NCBI GenBank assembly: GCA_965263165.1
Contig: OZ253584.1
Span: forward strand, 1,860,001-1,924,000
DNA length: 64,000 bases
Direction of reading: 5' to 3'
DNA from: SAR202-VII-2 sp965263165
Lineage (GTDB): Bacteria > Chloroflexota > Dehalococcoidia > Lucifugimonadales > SAR202-VII-2
The position numbers and the translations under genes are program-made. Numbering within the stretch: the first letter of the stretch is position 1; each line of letters begins with the position of its first letter. The notes beneath the pieces are model-generated. The model had not been told where the DNA came from and made no database searches. It saw nothing but the letters and a program-made list of their open reading frames with translations. Shown here piece by piece: positions 8,935-17,614 of the stretch.

Positions 8935-9462
8935 TCAGGCGGGATACCAGCGTTTGCCCTGTAGAAGCCCCTTGACGTAGGCAACCTGCCCGGCGTGGGA
9001 CAGATTGTCGGCGATGATGCTCACAAGGCGGACGCCAACGGTGGGCGGGGGATCGAACCGGGGATCGTCGAGCACGCGGTCGAGGTCGTTGCCGGAGAGG
9101 GCGCCTAGATAGGCGTTGGTCTGTTCCAGCGTGGCGTCGTGGTAGTCCAGAAGGACCCGTGCGCTGGGAGGGCGCACCGAGGCCACCTGCTCGGCCGTGT
9201 GGCCGGTGCCCATGTCGTTGGGGTTGGGGGGGAGGCCTAGTTTCTCATGCCAGTTGCCCTTGACCCAGACCTGGTCCCAGCCGGCGAGGTCGGCGATCTG
9301 TTTGTCCTGGCCGCGAGTGAGGTGCCAGGCCAGCCAGCCGATTGGGTTGCTCTCCGGCCCCGGCCGGCGGACCAGATCCTCTGGGCCAAGGTCGGCCAGA
9401 GCCATGTCGAGAACGCGCTTGATGCGGCTGAATGAGTCGGCGAGAACTTCGCTTTCCTTCAC
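8935..9462 (-). CDS. DinB-like four-helix-bundle protein, copy 3
   Basis: Third DinB-superfamily paralog, 175 residues when started at the GTG at 9462, which has GGAGG five nucleotides upstream. Conserved segments are IGWLAWHLTRGQDKQ, GHTAEQVASV, LLDYHDATLEQ and DNLSHAGQVAYVKGLL. The open frame extends to 9846, but that extension is antisense to the next gene and has no family similarity. Its 3' end has been duplicated at 8179-8316. It starts only 30 nt downstream of the predicted selenoprotein gene on the same strand, so the two may be cotranscribed. Confidence 0.82.
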   Translation of the reverse strand: MKESEVLADSFSRIKRVLDMALADLGPEDLVRRPGPESNPIGWLAWHLTRGQDKQIADLAGWDQVWVKGNWHEKLGLPPNPNDMGTGHTAEQVASVRPPSARVLLDYHDATLEQTNAYLGALSGNDLDRVLDDPRFDPPPTVGVRLVSIIADNLSHAGQVAYVKGLLQGKRWYPA

Positions 9463-9491
9463 TTGACCCTCCGTTTTCGTGTGAAGCGGTG

Positions 9492-10682
9492 TTACCGCGC
9501 AATCCCCGTGGCGTAGTAGGCCGCGGCCGGGTCGTCCGCGGCCTTCATACGCTCCACGACGTCCACGAGCAGCTTCGCGGTTGCCGTTTCGCTCCAGAAC
9601 CAGCGGTGCATGTCGGTCTCCGAGTCCTGGGGCCGCTGGGCCATGCGAGCCTCGAGGACGAAGGCCTTGAGGTCGTCGGAGCAGTGGCGCAGGAACAACA
9701 GGAACGGGATATCGTCCGGTCTGTCCTCGGTGTCCGCATGGCCGGTTGCCGCGTAGGACTGGAGCACCCGGATCATGCCTCGGAAGCGGCGCTGCGGGAT
9801 ACCGGTGAGGCCCACGCCTGTGCGCCCGCCGCGCTGTTCCACCCATCGCTCGTAGAAGGGGCGTAGGGCTGTGATTTCGTCCGCTGGGTCAAGCTCGATG
9901 GGCTCCTGGTCAACGCCGGTGGCTTGCACCAATTGGGGCCATTCTTCCTCGTCCTCGAAGTCGGTGAGCACGGGGCCGCTGTCGCGTTGCAGCAGGTCGA
10001 GGGCGGCGGCGATGACACTGTGCTGATACTCGGGGTCGTTGGGTTTGCCGAGGGCATAGCCGTAGGGGAAGGGGACGAAGAGGCTTCGCGGCGGCTTGAC
10101 CTTTTCGACGTGCAGGCGCACGAGGGCAATGGAGGTCGTGACGAGGCCCGCCGCTTCAAAGACCCGCGCAAGCACACCCACCGTGTGCGAGCAGAGGGGT
10201 CAGGTGGGGGTCAGAAAAACGACGTCCACGCCCTCTGCCCTGAGGCGTTGCGCCGCCTCGGGGCCGGTGTCCTCCATGATGGGCGTAGCGTCGCGCTGGG
10301 CGCCCATGAACGAATAGTAGTTGTCGGCAAGGCCGCCGATGACGCCCCGGTCCGCCAGCTCCCGCATCCTGTCCATCGGGAACGTGATGTTGAGGTCTCT
10401 ATAGATTGCCGTTCGGTCGAAGTCGATGCTGGCGTGGCTCTGCACAATATCGCCGGGCGGCGTTGAGGAGGGTATGACCCGGTAAGATATGTCCCGCTTG
10501 TCGAAGAGGCTGGCAAAGGGGCGGTCCGCGCGTAGGTGGAGGCCGGCGGTTGTGACGAGGGCAACCCTGCATTGGGACAGCGGCTTGGCCATTGGCGTCC
10601 AGGGGGCGTCATCGTTCTCGATGGCGGGGAAGAAGGTGGCGGACTTGCGGTCCACCTCGCTCAGCGCTTCCAGTCTTACCAC
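9492..10682 (-). CDS. Predicted selenoprotein, glycine/betaine/sarcosine/D-proline reductase B (GrdB/PrdB) family
   Basis: Two adjacent open segments, 10200-10682 and 9492-10181, lie in one frame separated by a single TGA at 10200-10202. Reading the TGA as selenocysteine gives a 396-residue protein with Sec at residue 161 in the context TPT-U-PLCSHTVGVLAR. Family features lie on both sides: CRVALVTTAGLHLRADRPF near residue 38, SYRVIPSSTPPGDIVQSHAS near 70, and FVPFPYGYALGKPN after the TGA. In GrdB and PrdB the reductase active site is a UxxC motif at this place. A perfect hairpin follows the TGA (10172-10188). The GTG start at 10682 has AGGAGG four nucleotides upstream. Alternative: a nonsense-mutated Cys homolog. 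No GrdA/GrdC partners are nearby, so the physiological reaction is open. Confidence 0.78.
10172..10202 (-). promoter_or_regulatory. Putative bacterial SECIS element following an in-frame UGA
   Basis: Counted from the first base after the UGA (10202-10200), bases 12-17 are GCACAC and 23-28 are GUGUGC, a perfect 6-bp stem closing the 5-nt loop GGUGG. The loop begins 18 nt after the UGA, nearly the spacing in E. coli fdhF, whose SECIS loop also carries GGU. The hairpin lies inside the coding sequence, as bacterial SECIS elements do. Confidence 0.65.
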
Positions 10683-10876
10683 GGCCCCTCCTAAGTCTGC
10701 GTCCCGCTAGTTCAATTCCTCCGGGCCTCAGCATAGATAGGCCCAACCGCGGCGTCAACGGCGCCGCCTCTGCGGGACGTTTCCAGCCCCGTGGCAATCG
10801 GCGCGGCGCCATCCCTGGCGTTGACGGCGCAGGGCAGGGGGGCTAGAGTCCGGGGTGCTTACAGGAGGTGGCCGGA

Positions 10877-11800
10877 ATGAGCGGTGTTCTCGAAGACAAG
10901 GTGGCTATTGTAACCGGTTCGGGACGGGGGATTGGGCGTGAGCACGCCCTGGCCCTCGCGGCTCACGGCGCCAGGGTGGTGGTTAATGACCTGGGCGTCG
11001 AGCGCGACGGGACTGGCGCCGCTCGGTCGCCGGCCGACGAGGTGGTGGCGGCGATCCGGGAGGACGGGGGCGAGGCCGTGGCCAGTTACGACGACGTCAG
11101 CGATTTCAAGGCCGCCGAGGGAATTGTCCAGACGGCCCTGGACAGCTTTGGGCGGCTGGACATTCTGGTGAACAACGCCGGTGTGTTCCGCGACGTCCTC
11201 TTCCACGAGATGACGGAGGAGGACTGGGATATCGTGGTGAACGTGCATCTCAAGGGGACATTCAACACCTGCCGTCACGCTGTGCCCGTGATGATGGAGC
11301 AGCGGAGCGGACGGATCATCAACACCGCGTCGAGCCAGTGGCGCAATCCCGAGGCAAGAGCTGCATATGGCGCGGCGAAGGGCGGTATCGTTAGCCTTAC
11401 GTGGGACCTGGCCTTCGAGCTGCGGCATTATGGCATTACGGTGAATGGCCTGGCGCCCATGGGGGCCACCCGAGGCTGGGGCGACAATACGCACAAGGAC
11501 AGGATGGCCGCGGCGGGGTTGGACAGGAAGAAGTCGCCGGACGAGCAGGGCGACGAGCGGGCCGGGCCCGAGTTCGTTTCACCCATTGTCGTGTACCTGG
11601 CTTCAGATCTGTCGTCGCACGTGAACGGACTGGTCTTCAGGGCTGGGTCGGGGAAGATCGGCCTGTACAGCCACCCCTCGGTTGGGCCTGCCATCTATCG
11701 GGATTGGCGGAAGGATGGCCCGTGGACGATCGAGGAGCTTCAAACGATATTGCCGGGCACGTTGCTGATGGGAGAAACGACGGCGCCCTTTATTCCCTAG
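10877..11800 (+). CDS. Short-chain dehydrogenase/reductase
   Basis: Classical SDR of 307 residues. The cofactor site GSGRGIGREHALALAAHGA begins near residue 15, NNAG lies near 95, and the catalytic region shows INTASSQW and YGAAKG, giving the Ser-Tyr-Lys set. Sequence style is closest to SDRs related to the 17-beta-HSD4/multifunctional enzyme type 2 dehydrogenase unit. The ATG at 10877 has AGGAGG at 8 nt; an in-frame GTG at 10868 overlaps that site and is rejected. The gene is divergent from the selenoprotein gene. Its TAG stop at 11798-11800 lies within the CCTAGG target site of the mobile repeat that follows. Confidence 0.87.
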   Translation: MSGVLEDKVAIVTGSGRGIGREHALALAAHGARVVVNDLGVERDGTGAARSPADEVVAAIREDGGEAVASYDDVSDFKAAEGIVQTALDSFGRLDILVNNAGVFRDVLFHEMTEEDWDIVVNVHLKGTFNTCRHAVPVMMEQRSGRIINTASSQWRNPEARAAYGAAKGGIVSLTWDLAFELRHYGITVNGLAPMGATRGWGDNTHKDRMAAAGLDRKKSPDEQGDERAGPEFVSPIVVYLASDLSSHVNGLVFRAGSGKIGLYSHPSVGPAIYRDWRKDGPWTIEELQTILPGTLLMGETTAPFIP

Positions 11801-11801
11801 G

Positions 11802-12324
11802 GATGCTCTGAACAAGCCGGTGCGGGCCGAGGGAATAGTCCCTTCCCCCATTGCAAATTTCGAACAGTTGTGCTATAGTGCCCCCATGAAGTGGACCCCC
11901 GGCCCGCCTCTCTTCCTTCGAGCCTGCCGCATACATTTAGCACTGTGGGCTAACCATAGAGAATCCCCCTGTGGCAGGGGCGTTGAAGGAACATCCCCCA
12001 GGCGCACAACCATCCGAGGAACAGTGAGACTAGAGCGAATGCCGTTGCGAGACAAGTCTTTGAAGCCATCCGGCTCCGCCACGGTTCGTGACGATTCGGC
12101 TATGACTTCACTACGGTTCGTCACAACTCTCTTACAGCTTCATTGCGCCTTGTTATGCCTTCTGTTACGGCTCCGTGCCTGCAAACCCCGAAATTCGGCT
12201 GATACGAGTAACGACATACAATCAAACAAAGGCCGGACCGTCGCCTCGGGGGCAGGTGAGGAAGCGTCATCCTCTGGCTCGCGCTTGAATCGCAGGACGT
12301 CTCTGACGGCTTGTTCGGAGATTC
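11802..12324 (+). mobile_element. MITE-like element, family A, copy 1 (CCTAGG target duplication)
   Basis: A 523-bp element flanked by identical CCTAGG at 11796-11801 and 12325-12330. The left end reads GATGCTCTGAACAAGCC, and the complement of the right end reads GAATCTCCGAACAAGCC, giving imperfect terminal inverted repeats. Copy 2 is at 27118-27628, and a longer inverted copy is at 36080-37179. The element carries a promoter-like block at 11851-11879, a T/C-rich degenerate array around 12085-12180, and no convincing gene. The open frame across it is not conserved between copies. Confidence 0.8.
11851..11879 (+). promoter_or_regulatory. Mobile sigma70-like promoter in family A element, copy 1
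   Basis: TTGCAA at 11851-11856 and TATAGT at 11874-11879 are separated by exactly 17 bp, with TG one base before the -10 (extended -10). The first ATG starts 7 nt after the -10, so a transcript would be leaderless or nearly so. The same two boxes and spacing recur at 27167-27195, 36571-36599 and 58106-58134. Confidence 0.65.
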
Positions 12325-12366
12325 CCTAGGCTCGCCCCTTGGCCGCGCCCGTTTGGCGCGGGGGAC

Positions 12367-12618
12367 TTAGTCTGCGCTCACCCCGGCCCCCTTTCCACCG
12401 CGTCCCATGAGGAGGAATGCCAGGGGGCCGATGATGTGGAAGAAGAGCACGACCATCAGCCAAGCCATCCTGTTGCCCCGGACTTCGTTGGCCGGATTCA
12501 TGAGGCGCCGCAGGGATATGATTAGCAAGCCGAACTGAATGGCCGCCAACGGCAGGGCGATAATGAGAATCAGGGCGATGGTCGTGAGTCCGCCTGGTCC
12601 GGATAGGAGGATGGTCAT
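12367..12618 (-). CDS. Small PLDc_N-type membrane protein
   Basis: An 83-residue protein with two hydrophobic helices, about residues 12-36 and 50-68, separated by a charged loop. The ending WLMVVLFFHIIGPLAFLLMGR matches the phospholipase D/cardiolipin synthase N-terminal domain (PLDc_N) that also occurs as a stand-alone small membrane protein. No catalytic domain is attached, so it is not an active phospholipase. It is convergent with the mobile element and lies next to tRNA-Arg. Confidence 0.6.
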   Translation of the reverse strand: MTILLSGPGGLTTIALILIIALPLAAIQFGLLIISLRRLMNPANEVRGNRMAWLMVVLFFHIIGPLAFLLMGRGGKGAGVSAD

Positions 12619-12721
12619 CTGTTAGTCGTGGCGCGCTTACGGAGGGCGCCGCCGTAGGCGTCGGGCGTTGTCGCCGGTGGCAAAGCGTGCCACAATGAAG
12701 CGAGAGGCTCACCGCCTCCGC

Positions 12722-12797
12722 GCGCTCGTAGCTCAGGGGACAGAGCGTCGGTCTTCGGAACCGAGGGTCGCGGGTTCAAATCCTGCCGAGCGCGCCA
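12722..12797 (+). tRNA. tRNA-Arg, anticodon TCG, 3' CCA encoded
   Basis: Cloverleaf is complete. The acceptor GCGCTCG at 12722-12728 pairs with CGAGCGC at 12787-12793, the D stem is GCTC/GAGC, and the anticodon stem TCGGT/ACCGA encloses CTTCGGA with anticodon TCG at 12755-12757, reading CGA. The T arm is GCGGG-TTCAAAT-CCTGC. The discriminator is G12794, and CCA is encoded at 12795-12797. Confidence 0.93.
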
Positions 12798-12947
12798 TAT
12801 TGCCCCACCCCCATCGCCTGCGGGCGCCCTTCTGACGCCAACCGCTGCCGCCCGCCGCCGCGATTGCCCTGAAACGCCCACACTCGGTTGCGCCGCCCTG
12901 CCGATGTCTGTCCGCTCAGCCGCGCATCGATGGATGCCGGACTGAGG

Positions 12948-13688
12948 CTAACCCTTCAGCGCGGGCCAATCCGAGAACAGCTTCCCTGCGCCCTTCAGGC
13001 TGTAGCTCTTCCCCAGCGAAGACAGCAGATACCAGGACCAGGTTGCCAGGCTTGATATGGCCGGCACGCCGTATTCGTCCTCGATGTCCTGGAGCATGGC
13101 GACGTGCTCGCTGAGCGGGCCCTGAAAGTACACGGCGTCCACCTGCCCGGCGCGCTCGAAGCAGTTCTTTATGAAGATCCGGGCTTCGTCTCTGCTCATC
13201 TGCCAACCGACGCCAAAGTGGGAGAAGGGCTTGGAAGTCGTGAACGTGGCCTCGATGTCTCCTTCCTTGAGGATGGCTGCGATCCCGCCGTCAAAGTGCT
13301 CGTCGAAGGGTGTGATGAGCAACACGCGCCGCGCCTCCAGCGCCTGAAGGGCTGCCCTGCAGGCCCGGATTGCGGTGATGACGGGGACGGGGACTGCCTG
13401 TCTCAGCTCATCCAGCATCGTGGGATTGAGCAACTCAACGGGGGCGCCGCTGATGTTCACACCCTGCCAGCCCCGTTCGCGGACAGCCTGCGCCGTCCGG
13501 GTGACGTAGGTGTCCTTGGTTTCCTTCAGATCGTAGAGGTCGGTTATGAGCGGATTGTCGTCGGCGACGCCGATGCCCTCCACTTCCAACGTGACCTCGT
13601 CGGGCATGATGCTGAGAAGATGGGGGTCCAGCGGCGTGGTGAACCTGGGGGCAATGAAGCCAACGCGAATCTGGTCTCCGTCAGCCAT
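12948..13688 (-). CDS. Asp/Glu racemase-superfamily protein (maleate isomerase/arylmalonate decarboxylase type)
   Basis: A 246-residue protein of the two-domain Asp/Glu racemase fold, similar in layout to maleate isomerase and arylmalonate decarboxylase. Visible segments are IRVGFIAPRF at the N terminus, VPVITAIRACRAAL in the middle, RRVLLITPFDEHFD, and AVYFQGPLSEHVA near the C terminus. The Cys residues normally found in the two active-site loops are not seen: the first loop reads NISGAPVELL and the second FQGPLSEH. Activity may therefore differ from racemases. The ATG at 13688 has AGGAGG at 4 nt. Divergent from the molybdenum hydroxylase genes. Confidence 0.7.
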   Translation of the reverse strand: MADGDQIRVGFIAPRFTTPLDPHLLSIMPDEVTLEVEGIGVADDNPLITDLYDLKETKDTYVTRTAQAVRERGWQGVNISGAPVELLNPTMLDELRQAVPVPVITAIRACRAALQALEARRVLLITPFDEHFDGGIAAILKEGDIEATFTTSKPFSHFGVGWQMSRDEARIFIKNCFERAGQVDAVYFQGPLSEHVAMLQDIEDEYGVPAISSLATWSWYLLSSLGKSYSLKGAGKLFSDWPALKG

Positions 13689-13863
13689 GATTCCTCCTGG
13701 ATGTGGCTTGCTAGCGGTTGGTTGCGCGGGGCATTCTACCGTATGGCGGGCTGCCTGTCTGCCTTTGACAAACGGCGACTGTGGCGTTATGTTTTGTGCC
13801 GCGCCGCCCAGCCGCCACCGGGACAGGATGGGCGCTTCCAACCCTCCGCTTGGAGCAGCTTCT

Positions 13864-14340
13864 TTGGCCCACACCATCACTGTCACCGTCAATGGCGCCA
13901 GCTACACCAGAGAGGTTGAGCCGCGCCTTTTGTTGATTCACTTTCTGAGGGAGGCGTTGGGGCTGACAGGCGCCCACATCGGATGCGACACGAGTCAGTG
14001 TGGGGCCTGCACGGTCACCGTGGACGGACTCGCCATAAAGTCCTGCACGGCCTTCGCCGTCCAGGCCGATGGCGCCAACATTCAAACAATCGAGGGTCTG
14101 GCGGCGGATGGAAAGCTGCATCCCATTCAGGAAGCCTTCCACGAAGAGCACGGCCTGCAATGCGGCTTCTGTACGCCGGGCATGATCATGACGTTGAGCC
14201 AGGTCTTGGAGCGCAATCCGGACCCTACCGACGAGGAGATTCGCCACGGCATCGTCGGCAACATCTGCCGCTGCACTGGCTACGAGAACATCGTGCGGGC
14301 AGCCCGGTACGCCGCCCGCAAGCTGCGCGAGGAAGGCTGA
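13864..14340 (+). CDS. (2Fe-2S) subunit of a xanthine dehydrogenase/CO dehydrogenase-family enzyme
   Basis: Small iron-sulfur subunit of a molybdenum hydroxylase. It transfers electrons from the Mo site to FAD. The plant-type ferredoxin cluster motif CDTSQCGACTV is followed by a fourth Cys in IKSCTAF, and the C-terminal cluster uses CGFCTPG and ICRCTGYENI. I prefer the TTG at 13864, which has GGAG at 8 nt and gives 158 residues as usual. An in-frame ATG at 13828 without a ribosome site would add 12 residues. Its TGA overlaps the ATG of the FAD subunit, so the two are translationally coupled. Confidence 0.9.
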   Translation: MAHTITVTVNGASYTREVEPRLLLIHFLREALGLTGAHIGCDTSQCGACTVTVDGLAIKSCTAFAVQADGANIQTIEGLAADGKLHPIQEAFHEEHGLQCGFCTPGMIMTLSQVLERNPDPTDEEIRHGIVGNICRCTGYENIVRAARYAARKLREEG

Positions 14341-15209
14341 TGATCCCCGCGGCTTTCGAGTACCACGCCCCGGGGACTCTGCGGGAGGCCATTGCCCTTC
14401 TGCGCCGCTATGGCGATGATGCGAAGGTGCTGGCGGGTGGGCAGAGCCTCATCCCCATGATGAAGCTGCGCCTGGCCGACGTTCCCCACCTGATTGACTT
14501 GGGGCGCGTGCCCGGCATGGCGCACATCAGGGAGCAAGACGGGGGCTTGGCCATTGGCGCCATGGCCACCTACCACTCCCTTGAGCGCTCGCCGCACGTT
14601 CAGCGGTACGCGGCCTTCATCGCCGAGGCCATAGACCTCATCGCAGACGTTCAGGTGCGCAATAAGGGAACCATTGGCGGGTCCGCGGCCCACGCCGACC
14701 CTGCGGCAGACCTCCCGGCGCTCCTCGTGGCTCTGGAAGCCCGTATCCACGCCACCGGCGGGGCGCGGGCCCGTTCCATAGCCGCCGAGCGTTTCTTTGT
14801 CGACGCCTACACCACGGCGCTTGGACCCACGGAGGTCGTCTCGGAAGTCACGCTGCCCGCGCTGCCGCCTCGAACGGGGACCGCGTACGTTAAGTTCGCC
14901 AACAAGGCATCCCATTTTGCGGTCGTAGGCGTGGCGGCGGTGGTAACGGTTGGCGCCGACGGGCTCTGCCAGCGGGTTCGGATTGGGGTGACGGGTTCGG
15001 GGCCCAGGCCTGTGCGCGCCCGGAGGTCCGAGCGGTATCTGGAGGGTAAGGCGCCGGACCAGGCGAACTCGCAGGCCGCCGCCGGCAGGGCAGGGCACGG
15101 GATCGAGTTTCTGGAGGACATTCACGGGTCCGCCGAATACCGGGCGCATTTGACGACGGTATTTACGGCCCGGGCGATTGCCAAGGCAGCCGAGCGGGCG
15201 AGCGTCTAG
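14340..15209 (+). CDS. FAD-binding subunit of the same molybdenum hydroxylase (CoxM-like)
   Basis: Medium flavoprotein subunit, 289 residues, the usual length. The two FAD pyrophosphate-binding motifs are visible as LAGGQSLIPMMKLR near residue 37 and TIGGSAAHADPAADLPA near 112, followed by a CO-dehydrogenase flavoprotein C-terminal domain. The start ATG overlaps the stop of the 2Fe-2S subunit (ATGA). It passes electrons on to an acceptor that cannot be identified here. It is the middle gene of the S-M-L order. Confidence 0.92.
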   Translation: MIPAAFEYHAPGTLREAIALLRRYGDDAKVLAGGQSLIPMMKLRLADVPHLIDLGRVPGMAHIREQDGGLAIGAMATYHSLERSPHVQRYAAFIAEAIDLIADVQVRNKGTIGGSAAHADPAADLPALLVALEARIHATGGARARSIAAERFFVDAYTTALGPTEVVSEVTLPALPPRTGTAYVKFANKASHFAVVGVAAVVTVGADGLCQRVRIGVTGSGPRPVRARRSERYLEGKAPDQANSQAAAGRAGHGIEFLEDIHGSAEYRAHLTTVFTARAIAKAAERASV

Positions 15210-15227
15210 CGCGCTATCCGGAGGAAG

Positions 15228-17531
15228 ATGGCAACGTACACCGGCCAGTCGCTGAGGCGCTCGGAGGACGAGCGGCTTCTCTTGGGCCACGGAAGCTTTA
15301 CGGACGACATCCAGCTTCCGGGGACCCTCCACGCGGCCTTTCTGCGCAGTGATCACGCCCACGCCCGCATCGTTTCCATAGACGCGTCCGCCGCGCTGGC
15401 GATGCCCGGTGTGGTGGCCGTGCTCACGGCGGCAGACCTCGGCGACGTTCCCAACAAGACCATCATCATCAAGCGCGACGGGATGCGGGAAGACAGGATG
15501 GTCGCTCATCCCATTCTCGCCGATGGCCGGGTGCGCTACGTGGGGGAACCGATCGCGGTGGTTGTGGCGGAGGAGCGCTACCTCGCCTTCGACGCCCTGG
15601 AGCGCGTGGACATCCAATACGAGCCCCTGCCCGCGGTTGTCGACCCCCGCGATGCGCTCAAGGACGAGGTGGTCCTCCACGAGGACGTGGGGACCAACGC
15701 GGCGATGCAGGTCATCGAGGGCGAGGGCGACATCGATCAGGCCTTCGCACAGGCTGACCAGGTGGTTGCGGAGCGCTATGACGACCCCCGCATCTCCGCC
15801 GTGCCCATGGAGCCCAGAGCGACGCTGGCCAGCTACTCGCCCGAGGACAAACGCCTGACCGTTTGGACGTCCAGCCAGGTCCCGCACCAGCTCAAGCGCT
15901 ATCTGGAGCCTATGTTGGGATTGGAGCCCGGCCAGGTGCGCGCCATCGCCCCGGACGTGGGCGGCGGGTTCGGTCGAAAGATCGAACTCTGGTCGGACGA
16001 GGTCGCGCTCGCTCTGCTGTCGCTGCGGCTGGAGCGGCCCGTGAAGTGGACGGAGGACCGCCGCGAGAACCTGCTGTCGACCCACGGCAGGGCCTTCACC
16101 AGCGACGTGGAGGCGGCGATAACGAACGACGGCAAGATTCTGGGGATGCGGTTCCGCATGATCGCCGACCTGGGGGCCTATTTCCATACGTCCACGGGAG
16201 GGCCGCTGAGCAACGCGGCTCACCGGGTTGCCGGGCCGTACGCCATCCCCGTCATGGACATTGAGGTCCTTGGCGTGTTCACGAACACCCCCCCAAGCGG
16301 GCCGTACCGGGGCGCGGGAGGGCCGGAGGCGGCCCTGTTGACTGAGAGAATCATTGACGCAGCAGCAGCCAAGATAGGCATGGATCCGGCTGAAGTGCGG
16401 CGCCGTAATTTCATACCGCCGGACGCCTTTCCCTACCGCACGGCGACGGGCTACACCTACGACTCGGGGGAGTACGAGCGGGCCTTTGACCGGGCGCTAG
16501 AGCTGGCCGACTACGATGGCTGGCGCGCGGCGCAGAGGAGTCGAGGCTCGGGTGAGCCGTTGCTGGGCGTGGGCGTGGCGGCGGCGGTCAAGGCGTCGGG
16601 CGGGTCGCCTCGGACTCGCACCGCCAGGGCCGACGTTTACGTGGCGCCCTCCGGCGCGGTGAGGGTCACGACCGAGGCGTCGCCGCACGGGCAGGGAACC
16701 GAAACGACCTTCGCCCAGATTGCCGCAGACGCGCTGGGGGCGCCGTACGAAAGCATCGCGATCCTCCACAGCGACAGCGACATGCTGGAGTCCGGCCACG
16801 GGACGACGTCGAGCCGTGGGCTAGCGGTTGCCGGGACGGCCATGTACGAGGCTCTGACTCAGACCAGGGCGAAGGCGGCGGGCATCGCCAGCCATATTCT
16901 TGGGTGTGATGCCGCAGACGTGGTCTTCGAGGATGGCAAGGTGTACAGCGGGCGCGACCCCGAGCAGGCGATGGCCTTCTCCGAGTTGGCTTCGGCGGCC
17001 TACCGGCCGGACAGACTTCCGGAAGGTATGGAGCCGGGGCTGGACACCAAAGTCAGCTTTACCCTTGACTCGAACCCGTTTGGGTTCGGGGCTCACGTGG
17101 CTGTGGTGGAAGTGGACAGGGACACGGGCGACGTGAAGCTCATCCGCTACACCGCCGTTCACGACTGCGGCATCTTGATCAACCCCATGGTCGTGGAGGG
17201 ACAGATCCACGGTGGGTTGGTGCAGGGGATCAGCCAGGCCCTCTACGAGGCGATGTTTTACAGCCCCGACGGCCAGCCGCTGACGGCTAGCCTGATGAAC
17301 TATGCGGCGCCTCTGGCGGAGGGTCTGCCGGCCCTGGTTACCGACAGCATGGAAACCCCCTCGCCGACCAACGCCCTGGGCATCAAGGGAGTTGGCGAGC
17401 TTCCCACGGTGGGATCGCCGCCGGCGGTGGCCAACGCCGTTATGGATGCCCTGGCCGGTCTGGGAGTCCAGCGCCTGGATACGCCCATGACGCCCGAGAA
17501 GGTCTGGCGGGCTATTCGTCAGGCTTCCTGA
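15228..17531 (+). CDS. Molybdopterin-binding large subunit (form II CoxL-like) of a molybdenum hydroxylase
   Basis: Catalytic subunit of 767 residues, binding the molybdopterin cytosine dinucleotide cofactor. The active-site loop reads PYRGAGGPEA near residue 360. True form I CO dehydrogenase carries AYRCSFR there, so this is a form II/uncharacterised hydroxylase and CO oxidation should not be assumed. The catalytic Glu lies in GVGELPTVGSPPAVANAV near the C terminus, and GGGFGRK and the QTRAKAA region are also present. AGGAAG-type ribosome site GGAGG lies 4 nt before the ATG. Third gene of the S-M-L operon; a likely substrate is an N-heterocycle or aldehyde, by family only. Confidence 0.9.
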   Translation: MATYTGQSLRRSEDERLLLGHGSFTDDIQLPGTLHAAFLRSDHAHARIVSIDASAALAMPGVVAVLTAADLGDVPNKTIIIKRDGMREDRMVAHPILADGRVRYVGEPIAVVVAEERYLAFDALERVDIQYEPLPAVVDPRDALKDEVVLHEDVGTNAAMQVIEGEGDIDQAFAQADQVVAERYDDPRISAVPMEPRATLASYSPEDKRLTVWTSSQVPHQLKRYLEPMLGLEPGQVRAIAPDVGGGFGRKIELWSDEVALALLSLRLERPVKWTEDRRENLLSTHGRAFTSDVEAAITNDGKILGMRFRMIADLGAYFHTSTGGPLSNAAHRVAGPYAIPVMDIEVLGVFTNTPPSGPYRGAGGPEAALLTERIIDAAAAKIGMDPAEVRRRNFIPPDAFPYRTATGYTYDSGEYERAFDRALELADYDGWRAAQRSRGSGEPLLGVGVAAAVKASGGSPRTRTARADVYVAPSGAVRVTTEASPHGQGTETTFAQIAADALGAPYESIAILHSDSDMLESGHGTTSSRGLAVAGTAMYEALTQTRAKAAGIASHILGCDAADVVFEDGKVYSGRDPEQAMAFSELASAAYRPDRLPEGMEPGLDTKVSFTLDSNPFGFGAHVAVVEVDRDTGDVKLIRYTAVHDCGILINPMVVEGQIHGGLVQGISQALYEAMFYSPDGQPLTASLMNYAAPLAEGLPALVTDSMETPSPTNALGIKGVGELPTVGSPPAVANAVMDALAGLGVQRLDTPMTPEKVWRAIRQAS

Positions 17532-17614
17532 CGGGCGTTCTCCCGAGGCGAACCGGCGGAGTAGGGGAAGGCCAGAGCTTGTCCTGAGCGGAGCGAAGGA
17601 ATGGGGGTTTGCCC

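Noticed and set aside
11820..12329. 169-codon frame across family A copy 1
   Set aside because: Indels break the same frame in copy 2, so conservation is at DNA level, not protein level.
12615..12881. Open frame on the minus strand containing QDLNPRPSVPKTDALSPELR
   Set aside because: It is the antisense translation of tRNA-Arg (12722-12797), a well-known false protein.
13689..13892. N-terminal extension of the Asp/Glu racemase-fold gene
   Set aside because: It would overlap the divergent 2Fe-2S gene and ignores the AGGAGG site before ATG 13688.
14280..16223. Long minus-strand frame of 647 codons
   Set aside because: Shadow of the FAD and Mo subunit genes; no recognisable domain.
15228..17531. 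Annotation as aerobic CO dehydrogenase CoxL
   Set aside because: The form I active-site motif AYRCSFR is absent.
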